In this document: positions 8,506 to 16,604 of the stretch, in pieces
Layout of the letters: each line of letters opens with the position of its first letter
Numbering within the stretch: the stretch's first letter is position 1
From: Thalassomonas viridans
Lineage (GTDB): Bacteria; Pseudomonadota; Gammaproteobacteria; Enterobacterales; Alteromonadaceae
Assembly (NCBI RefSeq): GCF_000948985.2
Contig: NZ_CP059733.1
Span: 3,782,001-3,846,000 of the forward strand
Length of the DNA stretch: 64,000 bases
Direction: 5' to 3'
Made by a program: the position numbers and the translations under genes
The notes under the pieces: generated by a model
What the model saw: only the letters and a program-made list of their open reading frames with translations
Databases searched by the model: none
What the model was told of the DNA's origin: nothing

Positions 8506-9777
8506 TCACTCACATTGAATTTTAGGAATATCCCGCCACCGGGTAGTGTATTGCGGCGATAAAAACTCACGCCGCATGGCAAACTTCTGCTCTATGCCCT
8601 GCCCGGCTAATATCGTGGTGTCCCGGCCAAAGCGGGCATTGATTTTGTCCATGCATGACATCAGCTTGATGTTATCCTTAGCAACATCAAAAAGATCCTG
8701 CTGGTAGCAAGTTTCATCAGAGATCTCCAGCAGACCGACACCGCAGCGGTAAAACCTTATCCCGGTTTGAAAAATTTCCTCCACGGCCTGCGAGCAGGCA
8801 TTCATGATCTGGCAGCTGTCATTGGTGGGCACAGCAAAATGGTGATAAACCGACTTCCGGTAATAGCCATTTTCATCATGGGGTGAACTGTTAGCAAAAA
8901 TAACCAGGCTTTTGGTTAAACTGCGCTGCTTTCTCAACTTCACTGCGGCAATACCGGCATGGGTTGCCAGCGCAAATTTCAGTTGCTCAGGCTCGGTAAT
9001 ACGCTCGCCAAAACTGCGGGTGCTGTAGATTTCTTTTTTCGGTGAACGTACCTCGTCCCAGTTCAGTTTCGCCTGGCCGTTTAATTCATGCACCGTATTT
9101 TCCACGACAATGGAAAATTGCTTCCTGATCCAGCCCGGCTTCGCCCTGGCCAGTTGCAGCGCCGTATAAATACCTGAGTCATTTAGCCGCTGGTCGAGCC
9201 TGTTGCCTATGCCCCAGACATCGGTCACTTTCATCTGGCCTAAAACCGCCTGCCGTACCTTGTCGTTGTCGATCACCGCAACCCCGTTAAAGCCGGGAAG
9301 TTTTTTGGCGGCATAATTGGCACATTTGGCTAAGGTGCAAGTAGCGCCGATACCGATAGAAACCGGCAGCCGAACTTCCTTCCACACGGTTTTTCTGATC
9401 TTGACTCCATGATCCAGCCAGCCTTCTTCCGGTACATAAGCCCCGCTTTTACCGTAATACAAAAACAGTTCATCAATGGAATAAATGTGGCTATGGGGAG
9501 CAAAGCGGCTACAGGTGTCCATGAGTTTTTGGCTGAGGTCGGCATATAACTCGTAATTACTGGAGCGGATCACCGCGCCGATCCGGGCCAGCTCGTCTTT
9601 CATTTGAAAATAAGGCGTAAACCTTTTGCCTATGCCCATTTTTTTGGCAATGCCGCACGCCGAACAAATGCAGCCGTCGTTATTCGTCAGCACCACCACG
9701 GGCCGGCGGCGAATGCTGGGGTCGAAAACCTTTTCGCAGCTGGCATACATGGAATTAACGTCGCACAAGGCATACAT
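8506..9777 (-). CDS. umuC: UmuC, catalytic subunit of translesion DNA polymerase V
   Basis: This full-length 423-aa Y-family polymerase starts MYALCDVNSMYASCE, with catalytic Asp in CDVN and the Asp/Glu pair in YSIDEL. It also has SSNYELYADLS, DVWGIGNRL (helix-hairpin-helix), the SRSFGERI-like little-finger segment and the C-terminal LSPQYTTRW tail. With UmuD' it copies past DNA lesions during the SOS response. Its ATG overlaps the umuD stop by 1 nt (TAATG). Because umuD is frameshifted, UmuC here may lack its normal partner unless another UmuD is encoded elsewhere. Confidence 0.95.
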   Translation of the reverse strand: MYALCDVNSMYASCEKVFDPSIRRRPVVVLTNNDGCICSACGIAKKMGIGKRFTPYFQMKDELARIGAVIRSSNYELYADLSQKLMDTCSRFAPHSHIYSIDELFLYYGKSGAYVPEEGWLDHGVKIRKTVWKEVRLPVSIGIGATCTLAKCANYAAKKLPGFNGVAVIDNDKVRQAVLGQMKVTDVWGIGNRLDQRLNDSGIYTALQLARAKPGWIRKQFSIVVENTVHELNGQAKLNWDEVRSPKKEIYSTRSFGERITEPEQLKFALATHAGIAAVKLRKQRSLTKSLVIFANSSPHDENGYYRKSVYHHFAVPTNDSCQIMNACSQAVEEIFQTGIRFYRCGVGLLEISDETCYQQDLFDVAKDNIKLMSCMDKINARFGRDTTILAGQGIEQKFAMRREFLSPQYTTRWRDIPKIQCE

Positions 9778-10192
9778 TACAAGCTTTTCTCCAGTGGCCG
9801 ATGCAGCCGGATCGAGCGGATCACCACGCCTTCCACCTGGAAGTCGTCCCCTTCCTGCAACTGGTAAGGTTGGTAGCCGGGAGCGGAAGAAAGCAGCCGG
9901 GCTCTTTCCCGGTCGATTTTTTTACAAACAAAAACACCGTTGAGGTTGGCGACAATAATGTCTTGATCTTGTATTTCTACTCCCCGGGAAACCACCAGGA
10001 GATCACCAGGAGATCACCACTAAAAATACCATCACCTTCCATGGAATGCCCCTGCGCCTGTCCGATAAAGGTTGCCGAGGGGTGATCAATCAACAGCTGA
10101 TCTAAATTCAACGCAAGCTCGCTATATTCCGCCGCCGGAGATTCAAACCCGGTAAAGCCCGCTTGCGCATAAAAAGGAATGATTTTAAGCAT
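9777..10192 (-). pseudogene. umuD: umuD broken by an 11-bp tandem duplication
   Basis: The first frame (10192 down to about 9993) gives the UmuD N-terminus: an Ala-Gly self-cleavage site near residue 11, ESPAAEY, HPSATF, and the catalytic Ser in GHSMEGDG. It then leaves frame at GDLLV and stops after FPGE. The second frame (9995-9777) carries the rest, with the catalytic Lys (FVCKK) and a C-terminus ending VEGVVIRSIRL. Removing one 11-bp copy of the repeat at 9993-10019 joins the two as GDLLVVSRGVEIQD, the expected UmuD order. The gene is therefore frameshifted, unless this is a sequencing error or a phase-variable state. Confidence 0.9.
9993..10019 (-). repeat. 11-bp tandem duplication inside umuD
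   Basis: The unit CACCAGGAGAT (plus strand) occurs twice in tandem at 9993-10003 and 10004-10014, and CACCA follows at 10015-10019. Eleven bases is not a multiple of three, so this creates the frameshift. Confidence 0.93.
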
Positions 10193-10226
10193 AACATTAT
10201 CCTGTATACATATACAGGATAATGTT
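10193..10226 (-). promoter_or_regulatory. LexA (SOS) box inside a perfect 34-bp palindrome upstream of umuD
   Basis: CTGTATACATATACAG at 10202-10217 matches the gammaproteobacterial LexA operator (CTG-N10-CAG with alternating TA). It is nested in a larger perfect inverted repeat with 16-nt arms around a CA centre (10193-10226). It ends directly before the umuD ATG, and the AGGAT of the palindrome can serve as ribosome site. A possible promoter (TTGATT, 17 nt, TAACAT on the minus strand) lies just upstream. Confidence 0.88.
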
Positions 10227-10362
10227 AGTTCATATTAAAACGATAATCAAACAACAAGCTTTGTTTATAACAAAGCGACCGGTCAACCGCCCAGCCGGAG
10301 AACACTAAGGAAAAGTATCAAAAACAAACCGGCAGTTGCTAAGCCTTGAAGCGCAGCCTTTA

Positions 10363-10548
10363 TCACTGCCCGTCTTTATTTATACGGCTGTGGATGGATT
10401 TACGAATATAGGCGATACCCAATACCCCAAACATTATTGCCACGCCATAAAAGGGCCTTTGCTCGCCGATTAGGGCTGCGGCAATAAATGCAGCACCGCT
10501 GGCAATAAATAGGTAACCTGTTTTCAAGCTTTTCTCAATAGCCATCAC
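10363..10548 (-). CDS. Small two-helix membrane protein, unknown function
   Basis: The 61-aa protein has two hydrophobic segments (about 10-28 and 32-48) and a basic C-terminal tail (IRKSIHSRINKDGQ). AACGGAGAGAG lies just before the start on the minus strand and can serve as ribosome site. I do not recognise it. It stands alone between umuD and the first copy of the two-gene module. Confidence 0.5.
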   Translation of the reverse strand: MMAIEKSLKTGYLFIASGAAFIAAALIGEQRPFYGVAIMFGVLGIAYIRKSIHSRINKDGQ

Positions 10549-10728
10549 TCTCTCCGTTTTATAGTAACTGATAAAGATATATGTGTTTTATATGCTGACG
10601 ATGGCGCAGCAACAGCCTGTAGCCATAAGCGCCTTAATGATACTAGTGCCCCGAGCAAAGAAGATGTCTCAGCAAACAGGAGAAAAATATAATTAAGGTA
10701 GGATTGATAACAATTCATGCAGTGAAAA

Positions 10729-10752
10729 ACCCCGGCTCTTTCGAACCGGGAT
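10729..10752 (-). terminator. Intrinsic terminator after the two-gene module (copy A)
   Basis: On the minus strand CCCGGTTC and GAGCCGGG (plus 10731-10750) form an 8-bp stem with a GAAA loop, followed by GTTTTT. It lies about 55 nt beyond the stop at 10806. It could also work on the plus strand, where ATTTTTA follows. Confidence 0.75.
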
Positions 10753-10805
10753 TTTTATGATGCCAGTTAGCGGCACCTTATAAGCAAAACAATAATACCG
10801 TGAAT

Positions 10806-11108
10806 TTACTCCTGATCATGGTTTTTACTGGCTTGTTTATTGTGGTGGTAAACCTCTTCATGGATATCGCGAACTCTCTCGTAATAGCTTTTTACCTGGT
10901 GCTTAAGCCAATAGCTGATATGGCGTATACCCTCGCTGGTTTCTTCCGTGATGCATGCAGGGTCGTGGGTAACCGCGGCGAACGCATCACAAAGAAAGGC
11001 ACATTCCTCATGGAATTGAGAAAGGTCATCAGTAAGACTGACAAGCGTGGATAACAGCGCTTTCCTTCTGGCAGCTTCACCTTGAGGGGTTGGGGTTGAT
11101 TCAGACAT
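10806..11108 (-). CDS. Undescribed ~100-aa helical protein, module gene 2 (copy A)
   Basis: The protein is 100 aa from ATG 11108, with AAGGAGGG 8 nt upstream; an ATG at 11126 is less likely. It is acidic and helical. It shares with the gene at 16207 the start MSES and a core of the form EECAFLxDAFAAVTxxPxCITE, then EGIRHIxxWLKxQV. There are no membrane segments. I do not recognise the family. It overlaps the preceding small peptide gene by 8 nt (ATGTCTGA), exactly as in copy B, so the pair is translationally coupled. The function is unknown; a dedicated partner or immunity protein for the peptide is one possibility. Confidence 0.65.
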   Translation of the reverse strand: MSESTPTPQGEAARRKALLSTLVSLTDDLSQFHEECAFLCDAFAAVTHDPACITEETSEGIRHISYWLKHQVKSYYERVRDIHEEVYHHNKQASKNHDQE

Positions 11109-11274
11109 GAGCTGGCCCTCCTTCAAGGGTTAACGGCAAATGCTTACCAATAAAAAAGCAGTTGTTAAAAGCAATGCCAACGGTTACAGGCAGGTGTTGG
11201 CGGCGGGCAGGTATATTTTCTGTTACAAAAGCTTTAACCGAGTGAAACTCTGGCATATCATTAAATGTAGCCAT
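11101..11274 (-). CDS. Small peptide gene, module gene 1 (copy A)
   Basis: The frame encodes 57 aa from ATG 11274 to TGA at 11101-11103, with AAGGAGA about 6 nt before the start. The N-terminal 22 residues (MATFNDMPEFHSVKAFVTEN, then IP) closely match the copy at 16059 (MAKPNDMPELHSVKVSLTEN, then IP). The C-terminal halves diverge. Such a conserved leader with a variable tail is typical of precursor peptides, but no modifying enzyme is adjacent. The overlap with gene 2 is conserved in both copies. Confidence 0.6.
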   Translation of the reverse strand: MATFNDMPEFHSVKAFVTENIPARRQHLPVTVGIAFNNCFFIGKHLPLTLEGGPAHV

Positions 11275-11903
11275 AATGGATAGTCTCCTTATCTATTTTG
11301 GTCAGCTATCTTCGGGTGTTGCAAGCACTCGGGGATAGCGCTCTGTTTACTGGCCTGTTGGCCAGTATGTTGTCATTGAATAATCTGGTTTGAAATACCT
11401 CCTTTGGTGAGGGCGAGATCATTAATCTATAGTACAAGAAGGCTGATATATCAACGGCTAGAAACGATTAATTAATGATAGAAATTGCTGTATTGGAAAC
11501 TAAGTGTGACAGAAAACTTATTAGCATTTAATTGACTGATAAATACAGAGTTTCTATCTTTGTTAATTTGATTTATTTATGACTAAATCTTTCTCTTCTG
11601 AAAAATAAATCGGCCAACTTTTCCCATACAATCAGGTATTTTATTAATTAACTTTTTCGTTACTAAAAACTGTTTTTATATGCAAACTTAGTTGAACCAC
11701 TTCATAGCCTTGCTAGATGGAATAAATCCGTATTTTACACGTTTAAAAATTTAGGCATATATTAGAGCAAGTTGATATGATTGAAGAATTATTTATATTT
11801 AGTTTTGTTAAAGGCAAAATATACGGAAATTTCCAAATTAAAATACAGAATTTTTCCGTCTATTAAGACGTCAGAGCTATTCAAATATCGAAAGGAATCG
11901 GAA
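11275..11903. other. Intergenic region upstream of copy A; AT-rich, with a promoter
   Basis: On the minus strand TTGATA, 17 nt, TATAGA (around 11420-11450) forms a good sigma70 promoter for the copy A module. The same TTGTACTAT stretch occurs upstream of copy B near 15914. The rest (11460-11900) is AT-rich and contains no gene that I can support. Confidence 0.45.
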
Positions 11904-12374
11904 ATGAGTGATAATACTGAGAATGATTTTGAAAAATTCAAATTAATTTTAGATTTGTGGAAATCGGAAAATCCAATTAAAACTAACAAGCTTCAAGTGT
12001 TATTGTTAGTTAATGGAATCATAATTTCTGTTGCTCAATTAACTGGCGGATTTATATATCAAAACTGGGTTTTATGTGCGGCTGGTGCAGGGTTATCGCT
12101 CATATGGTTGTTATCAATTGGTAGAACGGTTTTCTTTCAGAATGTATGGCAGGTTGAGCTTGACCGGTTAGCTAATCAGTATACTGCTGATCCCAGATTT
12201 CAGGTTATTAATACTCAGGAAACCGAAAAATCACCTAACATTGGAGCGTGGACGAGAGCATTAGGAAGTGTTTCTTCTAGGTTCTACTTGCTCGGGTCAC
12301 CTTTAATTTTTACTGTAGGTTGGTTAGTTTTATTATTTATTGTTCTGTCTAATGGCTCACCAACTACGCCCTAA
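11904..12374 (+). CDS. Two-helix membrane protein with cytosolic ends, unknown function
   Basis: The frame encodes 156 aa from ATG 11904 (MSDNTENDFEKFKLIL), which has AAAGGAATCGG upstream; the open frame extends upstream to 11781 without a good start. An N-terminal acidic helix precedes two closely spaced hydrophobic segments (about 35-75). A soluble stretch with WQVELDRLANQYTADPRFQV follows, and then a last hydrophobic helix near the C-terminus. The layout is reminiscent of small bacterial membrane proteins such as the RipA-type family, but that is only a resemblance. It is AT-rich and isolated. Confidence 0.5.
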   Translation: MSDNTENDFEKFKLILDLWKSENPIKTNKLQVLLLVNGIIISVAQLTGGFIYQNWVLCAAGAGLSLIWLLSIGRTVFFQNVWQVELDRLANQYTADPRFQVINTQETEKSPNIGAWTRALGSVSSRFYLLGSPLIFTVGWLVLLFIVLSNGSPTTP

Positions 12375-12475
12375 CAACGCACCAATTAGCACCTTTGGTG
12401 CAGGGTGATCGTATCTCGTGAGAGTCATTGTGTCTAAGTATCAGAGTTAGCCACAAAAAAATAAAGAGTCTAAAT

Positions 12476-12904
12476 ATGAAAAAAGTAATTTTTGCTTTAG
12501 TTAGTTTAACTTCGTCGAATTTGTTTGCGGGCACTGCAAACATTAATAATTGGCAGATAGATCCGGGCGGCTATAGCTGTTTTAGGGTATCCAATACCTC
12601 AAATGTTAGTGCTGACGTTACAGTTACTTTGTACAAGGAAAATGGACAAGCATATACAGGAGCTATTGAAGCCAATTCAATAATTTCAAGCTTAAATACA
12701 CCTTTTACCCTAGCAGCTCAAAACACTGCTTATTTTTGTGTTTCACGTATCTCAGGTGTTGAATTGGGGTACGGTGTCATTGAAGGAAAAGCTTCTTCGC
12801 CAAATACTGGTCAAATTCAGTTACTTGCGAGTGGCCATTACGTAGCGTTAACTAGCAGCAGGTTTTCCTACCAAATATCAATCAATGGTGGGCTTTCGTT
12901 TTAA
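12476..12904 (+). CDS. Exported protein of unknown function
   Basis: The frame encodes 142 aa from ATG 12476 with a clear signal peptide (MKKVIFALVSLTSSNLFAG, cut after FAG). The mature part is beta-rich (DVTVTLYKENGQAYTG, AAQNTAYFCVSR) with two cysteines that could form a disulfide. No family is recognised. It lies directly left of the IS66 element, which begins 14 nt after its stop. Confidence 0.6.
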   Translation: MKKVIFALVSLTSSNLFAGTANINNWQIDPGGYSCFRVSNTSNVSADVTVTLYKENGQAYTGAIEANSIISSLNTPFTLAAQNTAYFCVSRISGVELGYGVIEGKASSPNTGQIQLLASGHYVALTSSRFSYQISINGGLSF

Positions 12905-13002
12905 AACATAATAGAAAAGTAAGCGGCTAATTAACCCCATCTACCAATTTAACTTCTAATTCATCATGCTATCTCCCTCAATGACCAGCAGGAAATAGCA
13001 GC

Positions 13003-13305
13003 ATGACCTCACAAGAAAAACACACCTATTGGACTGGGGTATTTACCGCCCAAAAACAAAGTGGCTTAAGTAAAAAAGCTTTTTGTCGCCAAGAAGGCCT
13101 CAGTTTATCTACTTTCTATTATTGGCAGCAACTGTGCTCCCAGGACGATGGGCAAACCCCGGCGATCGTGCCGCTCATCCTATCTGAAGCCCCCAGCACA
13201 GAAAGTGCTTCGCTGATATTGACGCTGCCCAATGGCTGCCAATTAAGTTTCAGCTCAGCGCTAACGCCCCAGCAGCTTAAACAATATATAGCGGTATTAT
13301 CATGA
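13003..13305 (+). CDS. tnpA: IS66 accessory protein TnpA
   Basis: The 100-aa protein has an N-terminal helix-turn-helix of IS66 Orf1 type (TYWTGVFTAQKQSGLSKKAF, FCRQEGLSLSTFYYWQQ). It is required with TnpB for IS66 transposition, and probably binds DNA. It overlaps tnpB by 4 nt (ATGA), the usual coupling in this family. It appears intact. Confidence 0.9.
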   Translation: MTSQEKHTYWTGVFTAQKQSGLSKKAFCRQEGLSLSTFYYWQQLCSQDDGQTPAIVPLILSEAPSTESASLILTLPNGCQLSFSSALTPQQLKQYIAVLS

Positions 13306-13652
13306 CGCCTCGGGGGAATATTTATCTGGTGACTGGGCATACCGACATGCGAAAATCCATTGATGGTTTATCATTGATCGTCAGCGATGTACTGGAATTA
13401 AACCCGTTAAGCCAGGCCTGGTTTATCTTCTGCAATCGTCAGCGAGATAAACTTAAAATATTGTTTTGGGATACCAACGGCTTCTGGCTTTATTACCGGC
13501 GCTTGGAGAAAGGCCGGTTCAAATGGCCTAACACAAGCGTACACAGCACAGCCATCACCATTAATCAGCACCAACTTAACTGGTTGCTGTCTGGGCTGGA
13601 GATTGATTCAGCGAAAGCGCACAAGCCCTTGTCAGGCTTATCAATCCGATGA
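13302..13652 (+). CDS. tnpB: IS66 accessory protein TnpB (Orf2)
   Basis: The 116-aa protein carries the family signature TDMRKSIDGLSLIV, followed by FIFCNRQRDKLKILFWDTNGF and YYRRLEKGRFKWP. This is the standard IS66 Orf2 length and order. Its biochemical role is not established, but it is needed for transposition. It appears intact and lies between tnpA and the transposase gene. Confidence 0.93.
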   Translation: MTPRGNIYLVTGHTDMRKSIDGLSLIVSDVLELNPLSQAWFIFCNRQRDKLKILFWDTNGFWLYYRRLEKGRFKWPNTSVHSTAITINQHQLNWLLSGLEIDSAKAHKPLSGLSIR

Positions 13653-13742
13653 TCAACATGGAGCTGTTTATCAGGGCTTGACCGATCCTCTCACCCTGTC
13701 ATGCTATAGCCAATTTTAGTTAACCCCTAGCCTGTAACACCG

Positions 13743-15236
13743 ATGAGTAACACTGAAGAAATCGAAAAACTCAAACAACAACTCACCGCACTTGAGCAGC
13801 AGGTTCAGTCGTTAACTGAGGATAAAATAGAACTTCAGAGTCAATTACAGCATGTGCTTGCCCAGCTAAAGCTAAGCCGCTCAAAGCGATTTGGTAAACA
13901 AAGTGAAAAAGCCCCGAAAGGTACATTCAACGAAGCCGAGCAATCAAAGCCGAAAAATCCCCCAAAACACCATAACAAGGGACGAAAAGCGCTACCTGAG
14001 CACCTCGAACGCGAGGAGGTAATTTATGAGATCGAAAAGCCGGTTTGCCAATGTTGTGGTGAAGGCATGCAAGCGTGCGGCAGTGAAGAAAGCGAGCAGC
14101 TTAAAATTATTCCGGCAAAAATCAGTGTTATCAAGCATAAACGGACTAAATATGCTTGTCGCCATTGCGAACAAACGAACACTAAGACCAGTATAATAAC
14201 CGCACCGAAACCTGCGCAGCCCATCCCTCAAAGTATTGTCAGCGCTGAAGCGTTGGCAGCGGTGGTCACGGCAAAATATTGCGATGCGCTGCCGTTATAT
14301 CGACAGGCTGAAATACTTAAGCGAGGCGGTTTGGATATCAGTCGTAGCACCCTGGCCAACTGGTGTATTAAAAGTGCTAATCTGGCGAAGCCGGTAGTAG
14401 ATTTATTCCGCCGGCATTTAATCGCCCAATCATCACTCTGCGCCGATGAAACCCGGGTTCAGGTATTAGCAGAGCCAGGTAAAGCAGCCAGTACAAATTC
14501 CTATATGTGGGTCTATCGCAACAGTGAATACAGTGAGCAACCTGTCGTTATTTACGATTATCAACCGGGCCGGGGTCATCAATATCCTGAGGCGTTTTTA
14601 AAAGGGTTTAGCGGGCATTTACTCTGTGATGGCTATGCGGCTTACGGTTGCCTGGAAAATGTCACATTGGCTTGTTGTTGGGCACATGTCAGGCGTTATT
14701 ATACCGATGCGTTAAAAGCGCAGCCAAAAAAGACCGGCAGAGCCACCGTTGCCTTAAGTTATATTCAAAAACTTTATGCCATTGAGCAACAAGCACGTAA
14801 GTTATCGCCAGAAAAACGCGTAGCGCTTCGACAAGAAAAAGCGAAGCCGATACTGGAAAAATTTAAGCGTTGGCTGGATGAAGCCCAGCCTCTGGTGACC
14901 CCAAAAAGCTATATCGGTAAAGCGATCAGCTATACCTTAAATCGTTGGGATGAGTTATGCCAATACCTTGAACATGGTGATTTAGGCATAGATAATAATG
15001 TCACTGAACGGGGTATCCGGCCCTTCACCACGGGCAGGAAAAATTGGATGTTCTCCCAATCCGTTAATGGCGCTAATGCCAGTGCAGTGCTTTACAGCCT
15101 GGTGATGACCTGCCGGGCTAACGACATTAACCCTTATTATTACTTCCAACACCTGTTTGAAGAACTGCCAAAGCGCGAAAAAGGCTCGGATCTCACAGAT
15201 TTACTGCCATGGAATATTGAGTTCGAGGTTGAATAG
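13743..15236 (+). CDS. tnpC: IS66 DDE transposase TnpC
   Basis: The 497-aa transposase has an N-terminal leucine-zipper-like coiled coil (residues 1-45) and a zinc-binding region (CQCCGEGMQACG, CRHC). The DDE domain shows Asp in LCADETRVQV, Asp in LLCDGYAAYG and Glu in NNVTERGIRPF. A C-terminal IS66 domain follows. No stop or frameshift interrupts it, so the element may be active. There is a 90-nt gap between tnpB and tnpC. Confidence 0.93.
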   Translation: MSNTEEIEKLKQQLTALEQQVQSLTEDKIELQSQLQHVLAQLKLSRSKRFGKQSEKAPKGTFNEAEQSKPKNPPKHHNKGRKALPEHLEREEVIYEIEKPVCQCCGEGMQACGSEESEQLKIIPAKISVIKHKRTKYACRHCEQTNTKTSIITAPKPAQPIPQSIVSAEALAAVVTAKYCDALPLYRQAEILKRGGLDISRSTLANWCIKSANLAKPVVDLFRRHLIAQSSLCADETRVQVLAEPGKAASTNSYMWVYRNSEYSEQPVVIYDYQPGRGHQYPEAFLKGFSGHLLCDGYAAYGCLENVTLACCWAHVRRYYTDALKAQPKKTGRATVALSYIQKLYAIEQQARKLSPEKRVALRQEKAKPILEKFKRWLDEAQPLVTPKSYIGKAISYTLNRWDELCQYLEHGDLGIDNNVTERGIRPFTTGRKNWMFSQSVNGANASAVLYSLVMTCRANDINPYYYFQHLFEELPKREKGSDLTDLLPWNIEFEVE

Positions 15237-15263
15237 ACCTGAACTCACTGCTTAATTGCGCGC

Positions 15264-15485
15264 TTACATATATTCCCCTATAGTCGTTGAAATAGCACCT
15301 TTTTGTACTTGTTTGATCTTTTTCATACTTATAAAAAGTTCTTTATTAATTTCTTCCCAATGTTCGATAGTCTTTTTTATCCTGTCCCTTTTACTATTGA
15401 TATAAAAAATGGAAACACCAAATAAAAATGATAGTGCTGACACAAATAAAGCAGCACCTCTTATATAGTGAATAACCTCTTCCAC
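15264..15485 (-). CDS. Small membrane-anchored coiled-coil protein, probably truncated by IS66
   Basis: The 73-aa frame starts at GTG 15485 behind AAGGTGA. A single hydrophobic helix (about 10-30) is followed by a charged, helical cytosolic part (KRDRIKKTIEHWEEINKELF). The stop codon TAA lies within the terminal GTAAGCG of the IS66 right end, so the natural C-terminus was probably lost when the element inserted. No continuation is visible on the other side of the element. The function is unknown. Confidence 0.5.
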   Translation of the reverse strand: MEEVIHYIRGAALFVSALSFLFGVSIFYINSKRDRIKKTIEHWEEINKELFISMKKIKQVQKGAISTTIGEYM

Positions 15486-16058
15486 AAAATCACCTTTTTA
15501 TCAAAAATCATACGAGTACTTTAAGAACTTAGAGTTTATTATCCCGGGGGGCATTCCTCAATAGGCAGGACTGTTGAAGCAATCTGCGGGAAAGTGTTTC
15601 AAATAAGAAGGCTGCCTCAAGTTCGGTCTCTTTTTTAGCAGTAAGTCCTAAACCTCAGTCATAAAAAAGATATCTGAGACTCTTAACTTATATAGATTTT
15701 CAAGTTTAAAAAACCTTTATCCCTATCACCGCTAACAAGACTAAAAAAATCATCTAAATTTTAGATGTATTCAAACAATATACCCTTTGTCTAAAGTCAT
15801 TTTTAATTTTTAATTTTTATTTTTCATATATTTAATTTTTCCGTACAGTTATCTGTACAGACTGAATGATTTCCACAAAAATTATATGCAAACCCAACCT
15901 GATTTTTCCGCTATTTTGTACTATCACTATAGGTGAATTCCCCACCACAGGAGGCACCAAAAAGAGTAAGAGAACATCAAGAAATAAACCAGGCGCTGCC
16001 CCTGAATGCCACTAACACTCAGAGACAGCTAACCAAACAGATACTAGGAGTATCCATT
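15486..16058. other. Intergenic region upstream of copy B
   Basis: The region is AT-rich with no convincing gene. GTACAG-TTAT-CTGTAC near 15844-15859 is a short inverted repeat that might be an operator. TTGTACTAT near 15914-15925, followed by CACCACAGGAGG, matches the corresponding stretch upstream of copy A, so it is probably the module's promoter and leader region. Confidence 0.4.
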
Positions 16059-16214
16059 ATGGCTAAACCTAATGATATGCCAGAGTTGCACTCGGTTAAA
16101 GTTTCTTTAACAGAAAATATACCAGTCTTCATACCTGAACTTAAGTATGCGCCAGCAGCTTATGCCGGTAACGGTTCGCAGTCAGCTAATAAAGGAGGCC
16201 GGGATCATGTCTGA
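16059..16214 (+). CDS. Small peptide gene, module gene 1 (copy B)
   Basis: The frame encodes 51 aa from ATG 16059 with ACTAGGAG upstream. It shares its first 22 or so residues with copy A (NDMPE, HSVK, TENIP are identical) and diverges after that (PELKYAPAAYAGNGSQSANK). It overlaps gene 2 by 8 nt (ATGTCTGA). The preserved reading frame, ribosome site and overlap in two diverged copies argue that it is translated. The function is unknown. Confidence 0.62.
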   Translation: MAKPNDMPELHSVKVSLTENIPVFIPELKYAPAAYAGNGSQSANKGGRDHV

Positions 16215-16494
16215 ATCAAACCAACCTCCCCTTGATGATGTAGCTAAAAGAGAGCAGATGTCGGGTGATTTTCTCGACCTATGCGACGACTTTATCAAAT
16301 TCAGTGAAGAATGCGCCTTTCTCTTCGATGCCTTCGCCGCGGTTACCCGCGAACCCGAATGCATCACAGAAGACACGATCGAAGGTATCCGCCATATTAA
16401 CTTTTGGCTGAAATATCAGGTCATTGACTACCGCGAGAAAATAGACAGGCAACGGAAATACTGGACTTCCCTTAGCCGTAAACAGAAAGGTTAA
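16207..16494 (+). CDS. Undescribed ~95-aa helical protein, module gene 2 (copy B)
   Basis: The frame encodes 95 aa from ATG 16207, which has AAAGGAGG 8 nt upstream. It is paralogous to the protein at 10806-11108: SEECAFLFDAFAAVTREPEC, ITED, then EGIRHINFWLKYQV. The N- and C-terminal ends vary more. It is acidic and helical, with no membrane segment and no recognised family. It is coupled to the small peptide gene ahead of it and followed by two 51-bp repeats and a terminator. Confidence 0.68.
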   Translation: MSESNQPPLDDVAKREQMSGDFLDLCDDFIKFSEECAFLFDAFAAVTREPECITEDTIEGIRHINFWLKYQVIDYREKIDRQRKYWTSLSRKQKG

Positions 16495-16498
16495 CTAA

Positions 16499-16600
16499 GC
16501 ATCGCCATTCCTTCACATCCCTGTGATCATGGCATACCGCTCATCCTGAGCATCGCCATTCCTTCACATCCTTGTGATCATGGCATACCGCTCATCCTGA
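16499..16600. repeat. Tandem duplication of a 51-bp unit
   Basis: The unit starting GCATCGCCATTCCTTCACAT occurs at 16499-16549 and again at 16550-16600 with a single base change (CCCTG versus CCTTG). It lies between the copy B stop and its terminator. The unit contains ATCACAAGG-like and GGCATACC segments but no obvious strong hairpin. Confidence 0.9.
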
Positions 16601-16604
16601 GCAT

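Larger units (their letters stand above)
12919..15267 (+). mobile_element. IS66-family insertion sequence (~2.35 kb)
   Basis: Terminal inverted repeats are visible. The left end at 12919 reads GTAAGCGGCTAATTAA, and the right end (reverse complement, ending 15267) reads GTAAGCGCGCAATTAA, matching at 13 of 16 positions. Inside are the three IS66 genes in order. IS66 elements usually make 8-bp target duplications. The flanks here (ATAGAAAA on the left, ATATATTC on the right) do not match, so one side has probably been rearranged or deleted. Confidence 0.88.

Noticed and set aside
15844..15859. Possible LexA box (GTACAG-TTAT-CTGTAC)
   Set aside because: The half-sites have the wrong polarity and spacing for CTG-N10-CAG. 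It is at most an operator for another protein.
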